This document shows positions 7,990 through 16,834 of a DNA stretch of 64,000 nucleotides, one piece after another. The position numbers and the translations under genes were made by a program. Positions within the stretch are counted from its first letter, which is position 1. The number at the start of each line of letters is the position of its first letter. Origin of the DNA: CF-39 sp035651155 (GTDB lineage: Bacteria; Chloroflexota; Limnocylindria; P2-11E); the NCBI GenBank assembly GCA_035651155.1, contig DASRGG010000017.1, positions 1 to 64,000 of the forward strand. The letters run 5' to 3'. The notes below the pieces were generated by a model. It did not search any database. It saw only the letters and a list, made by a program, of their open reading frames with translations, and had not been told where the DNA came from.

Positions 7990-8886
7990 CTATGCGGCTT
8001 CGCGGAGCGCAGCGACGACGAACGCAACGAGATCGACGTTCGTCGGATCCACCCAGCGTATCGCGCCGTCGCGGCGGAACCAGGTCACCTGGCGCCGCGA
8101 GTAGGCCTTCGTGTCGCGCACGGTGAGCGCGATCGCCCGCTCGAGATCTATCTCGCCGCGCAGGTGCGCGGTCCAGTGGACGTACCCGTGCGCGCTCATG
8201 CTCGGCAGGCGGGGGTCGATCCCCCGCTCCACGATCCGGCGCGCCTCGTCGAGCACGCCGGCATCGACCATGTCGCGCACGCGGCGCTCGATGCGCGCGA
8301 CGAGCCACGGGCGAGGCGGGTCGAGCCCGATCTTCACCGCGGGGATCGCGTCGCGCCTCCGCCACCGCGCGCTCACGCCGCCGGTGATGAGCGACGCCTC
8401 GAGGTACCGCACCAGGCGTCGGACGTTGCGCGGATCGACGCGTGCGGCGGCCTCGGGATCGAGCGCGGCGAGGCGCGCGTGCAGGTCGGCGCCTGACGCG
8501 GCCTCGCGCTCGAGGCCGGCGCGGAGATCGGGATCGGTCGGGATGGCGTCGAGGTCGAGGCCGTCGAGGAGCGCGCGGACGTACAGGCCGGTGCCGCCGA
8601 CGACGACCGCGAGACGCCCGCGCGCCGCGATGTCGGCGAGCGCGGCGCGCGCGTCCCGCTGGTAGCGGCGGACGTCGTACCGCTCGCCGGGGTCGGCGAC
8701 GTCGATCATGTGGTGCGGCACGCGCGCGCGCTCGCCGCGCGTCGGCTTCGCCGTGCCGATGTCCATGCAGCGGTAGATCTGGCGCGAGTCGGCCGAGACG
8801 ATCTCCCCGTCGTGCGCTTCCGCGACCGCCATGGCGAGCGCGCTCTTGCCCGACGCGGTCGGGCCAACGATGGCTAGGACGCGCGT
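7990..8886 (-). CDS. miaA: tRNA dimethylallyltransferase MiaA (probable ACG start)
   Basis: The enzyme prenylates A37 of tRNAs reading UNN codons. The P-loop GPTASGKSAL, the DSRQIYRCMDIGTAKP motif, GGTGLYVRALLDG and the C-terminal YSRRQVTWFRRD are all present, giving about 298 aa. No ATG, GTG or TTG exists in frame before the P-loop. An ACG at 8884-8886 sits 7 nt after a perfect GGAGG (8894-8898) and would give MRVLAIVGPTAS, the normal MiaA N-terminus. Starting at the first ATG (8832) would delete the P-loop. It overlaps the DUF4129 gene by 13 nt. Confidence 0.9.
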   Translation of the reverse strand, partial: TRVLAIVGPTASGKSALAMAVAEAHDGEIVSADSRQIYRCMDIGTAKPTRGERARVPHHMIDVADPGERYDVRRYQRDARAALADIAARGRLAVVVGGTGLYVRALLDGLDLDAIPTDPDLRAGLEREAASGADLHARLAALDPEAAARVDPRNVRRLVRYLEASLITGGVSARWRRRDAIPAVKIGLDPPRPWLVARIERRVRDMVDAGVLDEARRIVERGIDPRLPSMSAHGYVHWTAHLRGEIDLERAIALTVRDTKAYSRRQVTWFRRDGAIRWVDPTNVDLVAFVVAALREAA

Positions 8887-10205
8887 GGCGCCGCCTCCAG
8901 GCTCCGGAGCGCGTCGCGCGACCGTGCGAGCGCGGCGGCGTCGGGAGCGAGCTCGCCGTAGCGCAGGTCCTCGAACGCGCGCACGATCGGTGCGGCGTCG
9001 CCCCACCGCGGATCGGCCGAGGCGATGCGCGCCTGGTGCTCGCCCGGCGTCTCCGTCGACCCGCGCCAACCGGCGCCGCGCCGCTCCGCGAGCTCGAGGA
9101 ATCGCCAGTACAGGAGGCGCAGCGCCGCGGCGGGCGTGCCGTCGTCGCGCGGGCGACGCCGCTTCGCGCGCCGGACCGGACGGAGGGCGCGCAGCGAGTC
9201 GAGGAGGCTCATGCCTTCGGCGTATTCGTGCTCGAGCGTCACGCCCTCGGGAAGATCCATGCGCCGCTCGCGAAGCATGCGCTCGAGCAGCACGAGCGCG
9301 ACGAGGACGCCGATCGCGACGATGACGAGCTCGAGGCCGCCGAACACGTACGGGCGCGCCGCGTCGATCTGGCGGAGCAGCTCCAGATCCTCTTCCGGCG
9401 TGGTCTGCGGGAGCGGCGGGCGCTCGGGGAGCTTCGCGTTCGCGAGCAGCGGCCGCAGGACCTCGATGAGGTAGCTCGCGACGTACGCGAACGGCAGGAT
9501 CAGGAGGTAGAGGAGGCGTGTCGCGAGCGGTCCGAGCCACGCCCCGAACGCGCCGAGCGCGTCCTGCACCGTCGGCACGAAGACCGCGGTCACGATCGCG
9601 AGCAGTCCGACGACCACCGTCGCGCTCGTCGCCGACGACGTGCCCATCTTCCCCGAGGTCCCGCGCGCGAGCGCGAGCTCCTCGGTCGATCGCGCGAGCG
9701 AGAGCGCGAGACCGGACGCCGCGACCACGAGCAGCGCGAGCGCGGCGAACGGCGCGCGATCGATCCGGCCGGGCGCGAGCACGGCGATCGTGACGGCGAG
9801 CCCGGCGAGCGGGATCGCGTTGCGCGCGTCGGTCCAGCGCGTCGAGCCGCGCGCCACGGACACGACACGCCAGAGGTAGCCCTCGCCGAGCAGGCCGAAG
9901 AGGACCATGCGCGAGAGCGTCGCGAAGCCGTCCGCGTCGCGCATCGGGAGCGTCAGGCCCCAGGCGACGCTCGCGGCGAGCGTGACGACGAGGATCGTGC
10001 CGCTGCGGCGCTCGCCGCCGATCTCGCGCACCAGGCTCACGAGGAGCAGCGCGGCGCCGAAGAGCGCGAGCGTCGTCGGCAGCACGGGCAGCGGGTCACG
10101 GCCCTGCGTGCCGGCGTGCGCGAGCGCGGCGAGCGCGGCGAAGCTGACGGCCTCGACGAAGCAGCGCGCGACGATGAGGAGCGACACGGCGCCGCTAGGC
10201 CGCAC
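8874..10205 (-). CDS. Membrane protein with C-terminal DUF4129 domain
   Basis: The protein has 443 aa with about 7-8 hydrophobic segments in the first 300 residues and a cytoplasmic tail. The tail ends in a DUF4129-like stretch (RLLYWRFLELAERR, TPGEHQARI, RAFEDLRYGE). DUF4129 domains are usually fused to, or beside, transglutaminases in MoxR/DUF58 clusters, and here the transglutaminase domain is absent. The GTG start at 10205 overlaps the DUF58 gene by 11 nt, so it is the third gene of a MoxR-DUF58-DUF4129 operon. Its role is unknown. Confidence 0.75.
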   Translation of the reverse strand: MRPSGAVSLLIVARCFVEAVSFAALAALAHAGTQGRDPLPVLPTTLALFGAALLLVSLVREIGGERRSGTILVVTLAASVAWGLTLPMRDADGFATLSRMVLFGLLGEGYLWRVVSVARGSTRWTDARNAIPLAGLAVTIAVLAPGRIDRAPFAALALLVVAASGLALSLARSTEELALARGTSGKMGTSSATSATVVVGLLAIVTAVFVPTVQDALGAFGAWLGPLATRLLYLLILPFAYVASYLIEVLRPLLANAKLPERPPLPQTTPEEDLELLRQIDAARPYVFGGLELVIVAIGVLVALVLLERMLRERRMDLPEGVTLEHEYAEGMSLLDSLRALRPVRRAKRRRPRDDGTPAAALRLLYWRFLELAERRGAGWRGSTETPGEHQARIASADPRWGDAAPIVRAFEDLRYGELAPDAAALARSRDALRSLEAAPRAS

Positions 10206-11403
10206 GGCGCAGCTCCGCGGGATGCAGCACGTCCACGACCACGCCGTGCGCGACGAGGTGTCCCATCACCTCTGCCGGCGACGGCAGGACGGAGAGCGCG
10301 AGCACGCGGTGGTGCGAGCGGCGCAGCGCGAGCATCGCGGCGGCGAGCCCGGAGGAGACCTTCGGCGTGACCACGATGAGCGTCGCGCCCCACGGCAGGC
10401 GGCCGCGCTCCGCGAGGAACACGACCTCCGGCGAGCTCGCGGCGTAGGGACCGAGGCGCGCGAGGATCTCCAGGCTGCGCGTGAGCGAGCGCGGCCCGCG
10501 CGAGATCGCGGAGCGCGGACGCTCGTGCGTGAGGTTGTCGATGCCGTTCGTCACGATCCCCACCTGCCGCCCGGCGCTCGCGGCCTGGCGGACGAGGTCG
10601 GCCGCGGCCGACACGACGAGCTCCACCGCCTCGGGGTCGGCCTGGATCCAGTACTGCTCGTACGAGGCGACGTTCACGAGGAAGACCGCGTCGAGGCTCG
10701 TCGCGGGCTCGTACAGCTTGGTCTGGAGCGTCCGCAGGCGCGCGGAGGACTTCCAGTGGATCTCCTTGCGCGGATCGCCGGCCCGATGCTCGCGCACGCC
10801 GCGGAAGCGCAGCGGGTCCGGGACGAGCCCGCGGCGCACCGCCGTCTCGGCGAGCGGACGCAGGCTCGGAAGGTGCCGGTCGCGCGTGGCGAGCGGCGCG
10901 GGATACGCGACGACGGGGAGCGCCACCGGGATGGTGCGCTCGACGGAGAAGAAGCCGAGCCAGTCGCTCGCGCGCAGTCGCAGCGGACCGATCGCGTACG
11001 CGCCGCGCTGCGTCGAGACGAGCGGGAACCGCACGGTGAGCTTCTCGTGGCCACGCGGCGAGAAGCCGGCGTTCACCCAGCCGCGCGGGACCCCGGGCAC
11101 CACGCGATCGGGCGCGATGGCCTCCGGAAGGAAGAGGCGCAGGTCGAGCCACGGCAGCGGGATCGGCTTGCGATTCGCGATGCGCACCGTCGCGACGATC
11201 CCCTCGCCCGCCACCACGCGATCGGTGCCGAGCTCGACCGCCGCGTCGAGCGCGACGAACGCGAGCCGCGCCGTGAGCCACACGACCGCGCCGAGCACGA
11301 GCCCGCCCGCCGCGAGGACGATGAGCGCGGGCGAGCGCGACAGCGCCGCGAGGACCACGAACAGGAAGACGAGCGGCCACTCGAAGCGGCCGGTCCGGAT
11401 CAT
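10195..11403 (-). CDS. DUF58 (VWA-like) protein
   Basis: The protein has 402 aa. Two N-terminal hydrophobic segments (about 12-55) are followed by a beta-sandwich region, then the DUF58 hallmark RAGDPRKEIHWKSSAR around residue 205 and a VWA-like fold with FLVNVASYE. The ATG overlaps the MoxR stop (TGATG). DUF58 proteins act with MoxR AAA+ ATPases in metal insertion, complex maturation or envelope homeostasis, but the substrate here is unknown. Confidence 0.85.
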   Translation of the reverse strand: MIRTGRFEWPLVFLFVVLAALSRSPALIVLAAGGLVLGAVVWLTARLAFVALDAAVELGTDRVVAGEGIVATVRIANRKPIPLPWLDLRLFLPEAIAPDRVVPGVPRGWVNAGFSPRGHEKLTVRFPLVSTQRGAYAIGPLRLRASDWLGFFSVERTIPVALPVVAYPAPLATRDRHLPSLRPLAETAVRRGLVPDPLRFRGVREHRAGDPRKEIHWKSSARLRTLQTKLYEPATSLDAVFLVNVASYEQYWIQADPEAVELVVSAAADLVRQAASAGRQVGIVTNGIDNLTHERPRSAISRGPRSLTRSLEILARLGPYAASSPEVVFLAERGRLPWGATLIVVTPKVSSGLAAAMLALRRSHHRVLALSVLPSPAEVMGHLVAHGVVVDVLHPAELRRAA

Positions 11404-12365
11404 CAGCCCGCGGCGGCGGCGTCCACTTCCGCGGGCACCGCGGTGCGCGTGAGGACCTCGCTCACCACGGCCGCCCCGGTGCGGCCGCGCATCTGCGCGT
11501 CGGCGCCGAGGAAGATGCGGTGCCGCAGCACCGCGGGCGCCTGCGCCTTCACGTCGTCCGGGAGCACGTACGCGCGTCCGCGGATCGCGGCGTGCGCCTG
11601 CGCCGCGCGATAGAGCGCGAGCGCGGCGCGCGGGCTCGCCCCGAGCTCGACGCCTTCGGCCGCGCGCGTCGCGCGCACCAGGTCGGCGATGTACTTGCGC
11701 ACCGCGTCGCTCACCTTCACCGCGCGCACCTCGTCGCGCAGCCGCGCGATGACCGCGACGTCGTACAGCGGCGCGAGCGAGTCGGTCGCGACGTTCGCCG
11801 GGCCGTGCACCCGAAGGATCTCGTCCTCCTCATCGGCGCCGGGATAGCCGAGCTTCACGAGGAAGAGGAAGCGGTCGAGCTGCGCCTCGGGCAGCGGGAA
11901 CGTCCCTTCGAGCTCGATGGGGTTCTGCGTCGCGATGACGCAGAACGGCTCCGGCAGCGGATGCGTCATCTCGTCGACGGTCACCTGCCGCTCCTGCATC
12001 GCCTCGAGCAGGCTCGACTGGGCGCGCGGCGTCGCCCGGTTGATCTCGTCCACGAGCACGATGTTCGCCATCACCGGTCCCCGCCGGAACTCGAACTCCT
12101 GCGAGCGCTGGTCGTAGATCGAGACGCCGGTGATGTCGGACGGCACGAGGTCGGGCGTGCACTGGATGCGGTGGAAGGACAGCGAGAACGAGCGCGCCAC
12201 GGCCCGCGCGAGCGTGGTCTTCCCCACGCCGGGCACGTCGTCGAGCAGCACGTGCCCGTCCACCAGGAGCGCCGCGAACAGCTGCTCGGTGGCCGCGCGC
12301 TTGCCGACGACGACGCGCGCGACCTGATCGACGAGGCGTGTGGCCGCGTCACGAACGGTGGGCAT
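11403..12365 (-). CDS. MoxR-family AAA+ ATPase
   Basis: The protein has 320 aa with Walker A DVPGVGKTTLARA (about residue 42), Walker B NIVLVDEINRA, and the MoxR signature RATPRAQSSLLEAMQE. Sensor 1 is CVIATQNPIELEGTFPLPEAQLDRF. A C-terminal lid domain follows. It is a chaperone-like ATPase, first in an operon with DUF58 and DUF4129 genes. Family assignment is firm; the client is not known. Confidence 0.93.
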   Translation of the reverse strand: MPTVRDAATRLVDQVARVVVGKRAATEQLFAALLVDGHVLLDDVPGVGKTTLARAVARSFSLSFHRIQCTPDLVPSDITGVSIYDQRSQEFEFRRGPVMANIVLVDEINRATPRAQSSLLEAMQERQVTVDEMTHPLPEPFCVIATQNPIELEGTFPLPEAQLDRFLFLVKLGYPGADEEDEILRVHGPANVATDSLAPLYDVAVIARLRDEVRAVKVSDAVRKYIADLVRATRAAEGVELGASPRAALALYRAAQAHAAIRGRAYVLPDDVKAQAPAVLRHRIFLGADAQMRGRTGAAVVSEVLTRTAVPAEVDAAAAG

Positions 12366-12437
12366 GATCAGAGACTACGCGAGGCGGCGAGGCGCGAGGC
12401 GCAGGCCGCCGAACGCGGGCCGAGCCGAGCGCGACGA

Positions 12438-13319
12438 TCAGGCGGCTTCGAGCGAGGCCGTGTCGCCGTCGGCGCGCGCGCGCAGGCCGCGGATCGCGCT
12501 CGCCGACGCGAGCGCCACCGCCAGCGACAGGAACGCCGCGAGGCCGTGCAGCCCGAGGGCGATCGGGTCCACCACGCGGAGCGCGAACGGACTGAACGCG
12601 CGCTCGATGAAGAAAATGAGCGCGGTCGCGGTCAGGAGGCGCAAGGCGACGCGGCCGCCGTGCACCGCGCGCGTCGCGACCGTGAGCGCGACGACCGCGA
12701 AGAGGTAGACGAGCCAGCCGCTGGACTCCCCGGAGAGGCCCCATTCGCGACCTCCCGGCAGGAAGCCCGAGACGATCCCGTCGGCGACGAGCACCGCCGC
12801 GAGGAGCAGCGTGGTGACGCCCATGAGCCAGGCCGAGCGCGCGGGCAGTCCCGCGGACGCGCGGGGCGCGGCGCTCTCCTCCGCCTCGGTGGCCGGCACC
12901 GCGGTCGCACTCGCGCCGTCGAGCGCGAAGAGCTTATCGACGTCCCCGCTCGGCACGGAGTGGCCGAGCCGCCACACGCGGATCGCCGAGAGCAGGATGA
13001 CGAGCTCCACGAGGGCCGTCGCGAGGTGGACGGCGATCGACGGCGTCGACTTGGGGCCGACGATGAACGCGCTGCCGGGACGCTCGAACACGAAGAAGAG
13101 CGAGAGCCCCATACGGAGCGCGAGGCTGCGCTCGCTGCCGCGCGCGACGAGGATGGCGACCGCGGTGTTCACGAGCGCGAAAACGTACGAGATGGCCGCG
13201 AGGTCGCCCATCTCGCCCGTCGTGCCCCCGGGGTACGCGCCGTCGAGCACGCCCGCCGCGACGAAGAGGACTGACGCGAGGAGCATCAGCACGACGACGG
13301 GACGAAGCGCTCCGGCCAC
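12438..13319 (-). CDS. Polytopic membrane protein of unknown function
   Basis: The protein has 293 aa with about eight hydrophobic segments arranged in two similar halves (about 1-125 and 160-280), separated by an acidic/Ala-rich loop around 140-160. No catalytic motif is seen. The two halves each begin with a short helix followed by a Gly-rich loop (DGAYPGGTTGEMGD, DGIVSGFLPGGREW), which suggests an internal duplication. It lies between the MoxR operon and the PHP gene without overlap. Confidence 0.6.
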   Translation of the reverse strand: MAGALRPVVVLMLLASVLFVAAGVLDGAYPGGTTGEMGDLAAISYVFALVNTAVAILVARGSERSLALRMGLSLFFVFERPGSAFIVGPKSTPSIAVHLATALVELVILLSAIRVWRLGHSVPSGDVDKLFALDGASATAVPATEAEESAAPRASAGLPARSAWLMGVTTLLLAAVLVADGIVSGFLPGGREWGLSGESSGWLVYLFAVVALTVATRAVHGGRVALRLLTATALIFFIERAFSPFALRVVDPIALGLHGLAAFLSLAVALASASAIRGLRARADGDTASLEAA

Positions 13320-13364
13320 CGAACCTCCCCTCCCTGCGCCCGCGGGCGAGCGAATGGTAAACGC

Positions 13365-14255
13365 TCACCCGGCTGGCCGGTAGGCGCTCACCGGCCTTCG
13401 TCGTGCCTCCAACAACGCGATGGTCTCAGGGGGAACGAAGACGCCGCCGAGCTCGGTGCCGTGGTCGCCGCGCCCGTGGAAATCGGAGCCTCCGGTCGGT
13501 ACGAGACCGAAGCGCGCGGCCAGGCGCAGGCAGTACGCGGTCCACCCGGGTGTGTGTGATCCGTAGTAGCACTCGATGCCGGCGAGGCCGGCGTCGACGA
13601 GCGTGGGCAGGAGCTGCTCGAGACCGACGGCGGTGCCAGGATGCGCGAGCGACGGCACGCCGCCGTGCGCGCGCACGAGCTCCACGGCTTCGAGCGGCGC
13701 GAGTCCGACGCGCGAGACGTACGCGGGCGAGTCCTTGCTGATGAGCGTGTCGAACGCAGCGTCGTAGCTGGGCACGTGACCGGCCTCGAACAAAGCCTGC
13801 GCCACGTGCGGCCGGCCCAGGGGCAACGGCCCCTGTTCAGAGAGCGAAGCGGGCGTGGCGCCGCCCCGCGCGATCTCCCGCACCCGCTCGATCGAGATCG
13901 GGTAGCCGAGACGATTCAGGTTCTCGACCATGAGCTCCACCCGGCGCCCGCGGTTCTCGCGGAGCCAGCGCATCTTCTCCTCGAACGCCGCGTCGGCGGG
14001 ATCGACGAAATACGCGAGCACGTGCAGGTCGCCCCACTCCGATTCGGTGTTGAGCTCCGTCGCGGGGATGATGCGAACGCCGAGCCGGTCGCCCTCCGCC
14101 CGCGCCTCGGCGATCCCGGCGAGCGTGTCGTGATCGGAGAGCGCCTGGACGCGCACGCCGCGCTCCGCCGCGCGCCGCACGAGCTCGGCCGGCGTGTACG
14201 CGCCGTCGGAGCGGATGCTGTGCGTGTGGAGGTCGATCGCGTAGCCGGCGCTCAC
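13365..14255 (-). CDS. PHP-domain phosphoesterase
   Basis: The protein has 296 aa from GTG 14255, which overlaps the ymdB stop (GTGA). Metal-binding PHP motifs are intact: DLHTHSIRSDGAYTP, ALSDHDTLAG, SLAHPGT and TGGSDFHG. Such single-domain PHP proteins include RNase AM/YciV-type 3',5'-nucleotide bisphosphate phosphatases and 5'-3' exoribonucleases. Coupling to ymdB and rny makes an RNA/nucleotide phosphoesterase role plausible. Confidence 0.85.
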   Translation of the reverse strand: MSAGYAIDLHTHSIRSDGAYTPAELVRRAAERGVRVQALSDHDTLAGIAEARAEGDRLGVRIIPATELNTESEWGDLHVLAYFVDPADAAFEEKMRWLRENRGRRVELMVENLNRLGYPISIERVREIARGGATPASLSEQGPLPLGRPHVAQALFEAGHVPSYDAAFDTLISKDSPAYVSRVGLAPLEAVELVRAHGGVPSLAHPGTAVGLEQLLPTLVDAGLAGIECYYGSHTPGWTAYCLRLAARFGLVPTGGSDFHGRGDHGTELGGVFVPPETIALLEARRRPVSAYRPAG

Positions 14256-15022
14256 GCACTCCACTCTCTATCGACGCGCTGGATGCCCGTGGCGAGCCCG
14301 GTCTCCGCGTCGACGTCGATCAGCACGCCGTTGAACTGCACCGGGCCGCCCGCGACCTCGAAGCGGCGCGGCATGCCGTCGAGGAAGCGCGCGACGATGA
14401 TCGCAGGATCGATGCCGAGCACGGAATCGCGCGGACCCACCATGCCCGCGTCGGTCACGTGCGCCGTGCCCCTCGGGAAGATGCGCGCGTCGGCGGTGGG
14501 CACGTGCGTGTGCGATCCGACGACCGCGGACACGCGGCCGTCGAGGTGCCAGCCGATCGCGATCTTCTCGCTCGTCGCCTCCGCGTGCCAGTCCACGAGC
14601 TTCACGCGCACGCGGTCCCCCACCTCGGCGAGCACGGCGTCGACGGCGCGGAACGGGTCGTCCACCGGGGTCATGAAGGTGCGGCCGATGGCGTTGATCA
14701 CGAGCACGTCCTTCGCGATGATCCAACCCCGCCCCGGATTCCCGGGTGCGAAGTTCACCGGGCGCACGCAGAAGTCGAGCGAGTCGATGTCCTTCATGAA
14801 CTGGCGCTGGTCCCAGGCGTGATTGCCGTTCGTGACGACGTCCGCGCCCGCGTCACGGAGCTCGCGCGCGATCTCCGCGGTGAGTCCGGCGCCACCGGCG
14901 GCGTTCTCTCCATTGACGACGGCGACGTCCACGTGAAGCTCCTCGCGGAGGGCGGGAAGGAGCGCCGCGACCGCATTGCGGCCGGGGCGCCCCACCACGT
15001 CACCGACGAAGAGGATGCGCAA
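14252..15022 (-). CDS. ymdB: YmdB-family metallophosphoesterase (2',3'-cAMP phosphodiesterase)
   Basis: The protein has 256 aa. The calcineurin-like motifs are GDVVGRPGR, NGENAAGG, TNGNHAWDQ and VVGSHTHVPTADARI. In Bacillus, YmdB (TIGR00282) hydrolyses 2',3'-cyclic nucleotides and sits directly after rny, the same order as here. It ends in a 4-nt overlap with the PHP gene. Confidence 0.92.
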   Translation of the reverse strand: MRILFVGDVVGRPGRNAVAALLPALREELHVDVAVVNGENAAGGAGLTAEIARELRDAGADVVTNGNHAWDQRQFMKDIDSLDFCVRPVNFAPGNPGRGWIIAKDVLVINAIGRTFMTPVDDPFRAVDAVLAEVGDRVRVKLVDWHAEATSEKIAIGWHLDGRVSAVVGSHTHVPTADARIFPRGTAHVTDAGMVGPRDSVLGIDPAIIVARFLDGMPRRFEVAGGPVQFNGVLIDVDAETGLATGIQRVDREWSA

Positions 15023-15099
15023 GGGCTACCGGCTCGCGAGGACGAGACCCCGAGCCGCAGCTCGGGGGTGAGGACGAGCGACGGCGGCATGACGGAGTC

Positions 15100-16632
15100 C
15101 TATTTCGCGTACTCCACGGAGCGCGTCTCGCGGATCACGGTCACCTTGATCTGGCCGGGGTACTGCATCGTCTCCTGGATCTTCTGCGCGATGTCGCGCG
15201 AAAGACGCGCCGTCGTGAGGTCGTCGACCTGCTCCGGCTTGACGATGACGCGGACCTCGCGGCCCGCCTGGATCGCGAAGGACTTCTCGACGCCGTCGAA
15301 GCTGTTCGCGACGCTCTCGAGCTCCTGCAGGCGCTGGATGTAGTTCGAGACGATCTCGCTGCGTGCGCCCGGACGCGCGGCGCTGATCGCGTCGGCGGCC
15401 GAGATGAGCGTGCCGGTCATGGTCACCGGCTCGACGTCGCCGTGGTGACCGACGACGCCGTCGATGACGACCTGCGGGAATCCGTAGCGGCGAAGGAGCT
15501 CGCCGCCGATCACGGTGTGCGCGCCTTCGACCTCGTGGTCGATCGCCTTGCCGATGTCGTGCAGCAGTCCGGCGCGCTTCATGGTCTGCACGTCGTACCC
15601 GGTCTCGGCCGCGAGCATGCCCGCGACGTGCGCCACCTCGATCGAGTGCCGCAGCACGTTCTGTCCGTACGAGGTGCGAAAGTGCAGCCGGCCGAGGAGC
15701 TTCACCAGGTCTGGATGCAGACCGGCGATGCCGACCTCGTAGACAGCGGCCTCCGCGGCCTCCTTCATGACCTGGTCGATCTCGGTGCGCGCCTTGGCGA
15801 CCATCTCCTCGATGCGCGCGGGATGGATGCGGCCGTCGACGAGGAGCCGCTCGAGAGCGCGCTTCGCGACCTCGCGGCGGATCGGGTCGAAGCCGGACAC
15901 CACGACCGCTTCCGGGGTGTCGTCGATGATCAGGTCGACGCCGGTGAGCGTCTCGAGGGTGCGGATGTTGCGGCCCTCGCGGCCGATGATGCGGCCCTTC
16001 ATGTCGTCGCTCGGAAGGGCGACCACGCTCACGGTGTGCTCGGTGGTGTGCTCCGCGGCGTAGCGCTGCAGCGCCATGGTGATGATGTCCCGCGCCTTGG
16101 CGTCGGCCCGCTCGCGGGCGTCGATCTCCATCTCGCGGACGCGGCGGCTCATGAGATCGCGCATCTCTTCTTCCACGCGCTCGAGGAGCAGGCTGCGCGC
16201 CTCCTCCATGGTCAGGGAAGCGACGCGCGCCAGCTCGGCGCGCTGCTCCTCCTGGAGCTGGGCGATCTTCTGCCGCTCGGTGTCGAGCTCCTTCTCCTTG
16301 AGGCCGAGCTTGCGGTCGCGCTCGTCCACCTGGGCGATCTTCTGGTCGAGCTGCTCGTCCTTCTTGTCCAACCGGGTCTCGTAGCGCTGCAGCTCGGCGC
16401 GGCGCTCCCGGTTCTCGGTCTCGGCGGTCTTCGCGACCTTGAGCGCTTCGTCCTTGGCCTCGAGGATGATCTCCTTCTGCTTGGCGCGCGCCTCAGCAAG
16501 AAGCCGCTCGGCGTTGGCACGCGCGGCGGTCTCGCTGGCGAGCGCGAACGAGCGACGCAGGAAGAGGGCGACCCCGAAGCCGAGCAAGCCTGCGACGAGG
16601 GCCACGAGGCCCACGACGAGGATGTCGGGCAT
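15100..16632 (-). CDS. rny: Ribonuclease Y
   Basis: The enzyme has 510 aa from ATG 16632; the longer frame adds a non-conserved leader. An N-terminal membrane helix (residues ~3-25) is followed by a long charged coiled coil to ~190. A KH domain (GRIIGREGRNIRTLE) and an HD domain (RHSIEVAHVAG...LLHDIGKA) complete the usual RNase Y layout. It starts bulk mRNA decay at the membrane. Confidence 0.96.
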   Translation of the reverse strand: MPDILVVGLVALVAGLLGFGVALFLRRSFALASETAARANAERLLAEARAKQKEIILEAKDEALKVAKTAETENRERRAELQRYETRLDKKDEQLDQKIAQVDERDRKLGLKEKELDTERQKIAQLQEEQRAELARVASLTMEEARSLLLERVEEEMRDLMSRRVREMEIDARERADAKARDIITMALQRYAAEHTTEHTVSVVALPSDDMKGRIIGREGRNIRTLETLTGVDLIIDDTPEAVVVSGFDPIRREVAKRALERLLVDGRIHPARIEEMVAKARTEIDQVMKEAAEAAVYEVGIAGLHPDLVKLLGRLHFRTSYGQNVLRHSIEVAHVAGMLAAETGYDVQTMKRAGLLHDIGKAIDHEVEGAHTVIGGELLRRYGFPQVVIDGVVGHHGDVEPVTMTGTLISAADAISAARPGARSEIVSNYIQRLQELESVANSFDGVEKSFAIQAGREVRVIVKPEQVDDLTTARLSRDIAQKIQETMQYPGQIKVTVIRETRSVEYAK

Positions 16633-16834
16633 GTCGCTGTTCCTTTCCGTGTAAGCGCGAACGAGGACGCCCGCCGTGTCGGGGCGAGAGCCCCCGGATC
16701 GCAAACCGGCCGATGGAACGGCGTGCTCCTCCGGCCGGAGGGTTCACAAAGTCTTAGTGCGTCGAGGATAACCCGGCCCGTGCGTCGTACGCAATGCGGA
16801 CAGCAAGGCGCGCGCCGTACGCTCCGTTTCTCCG

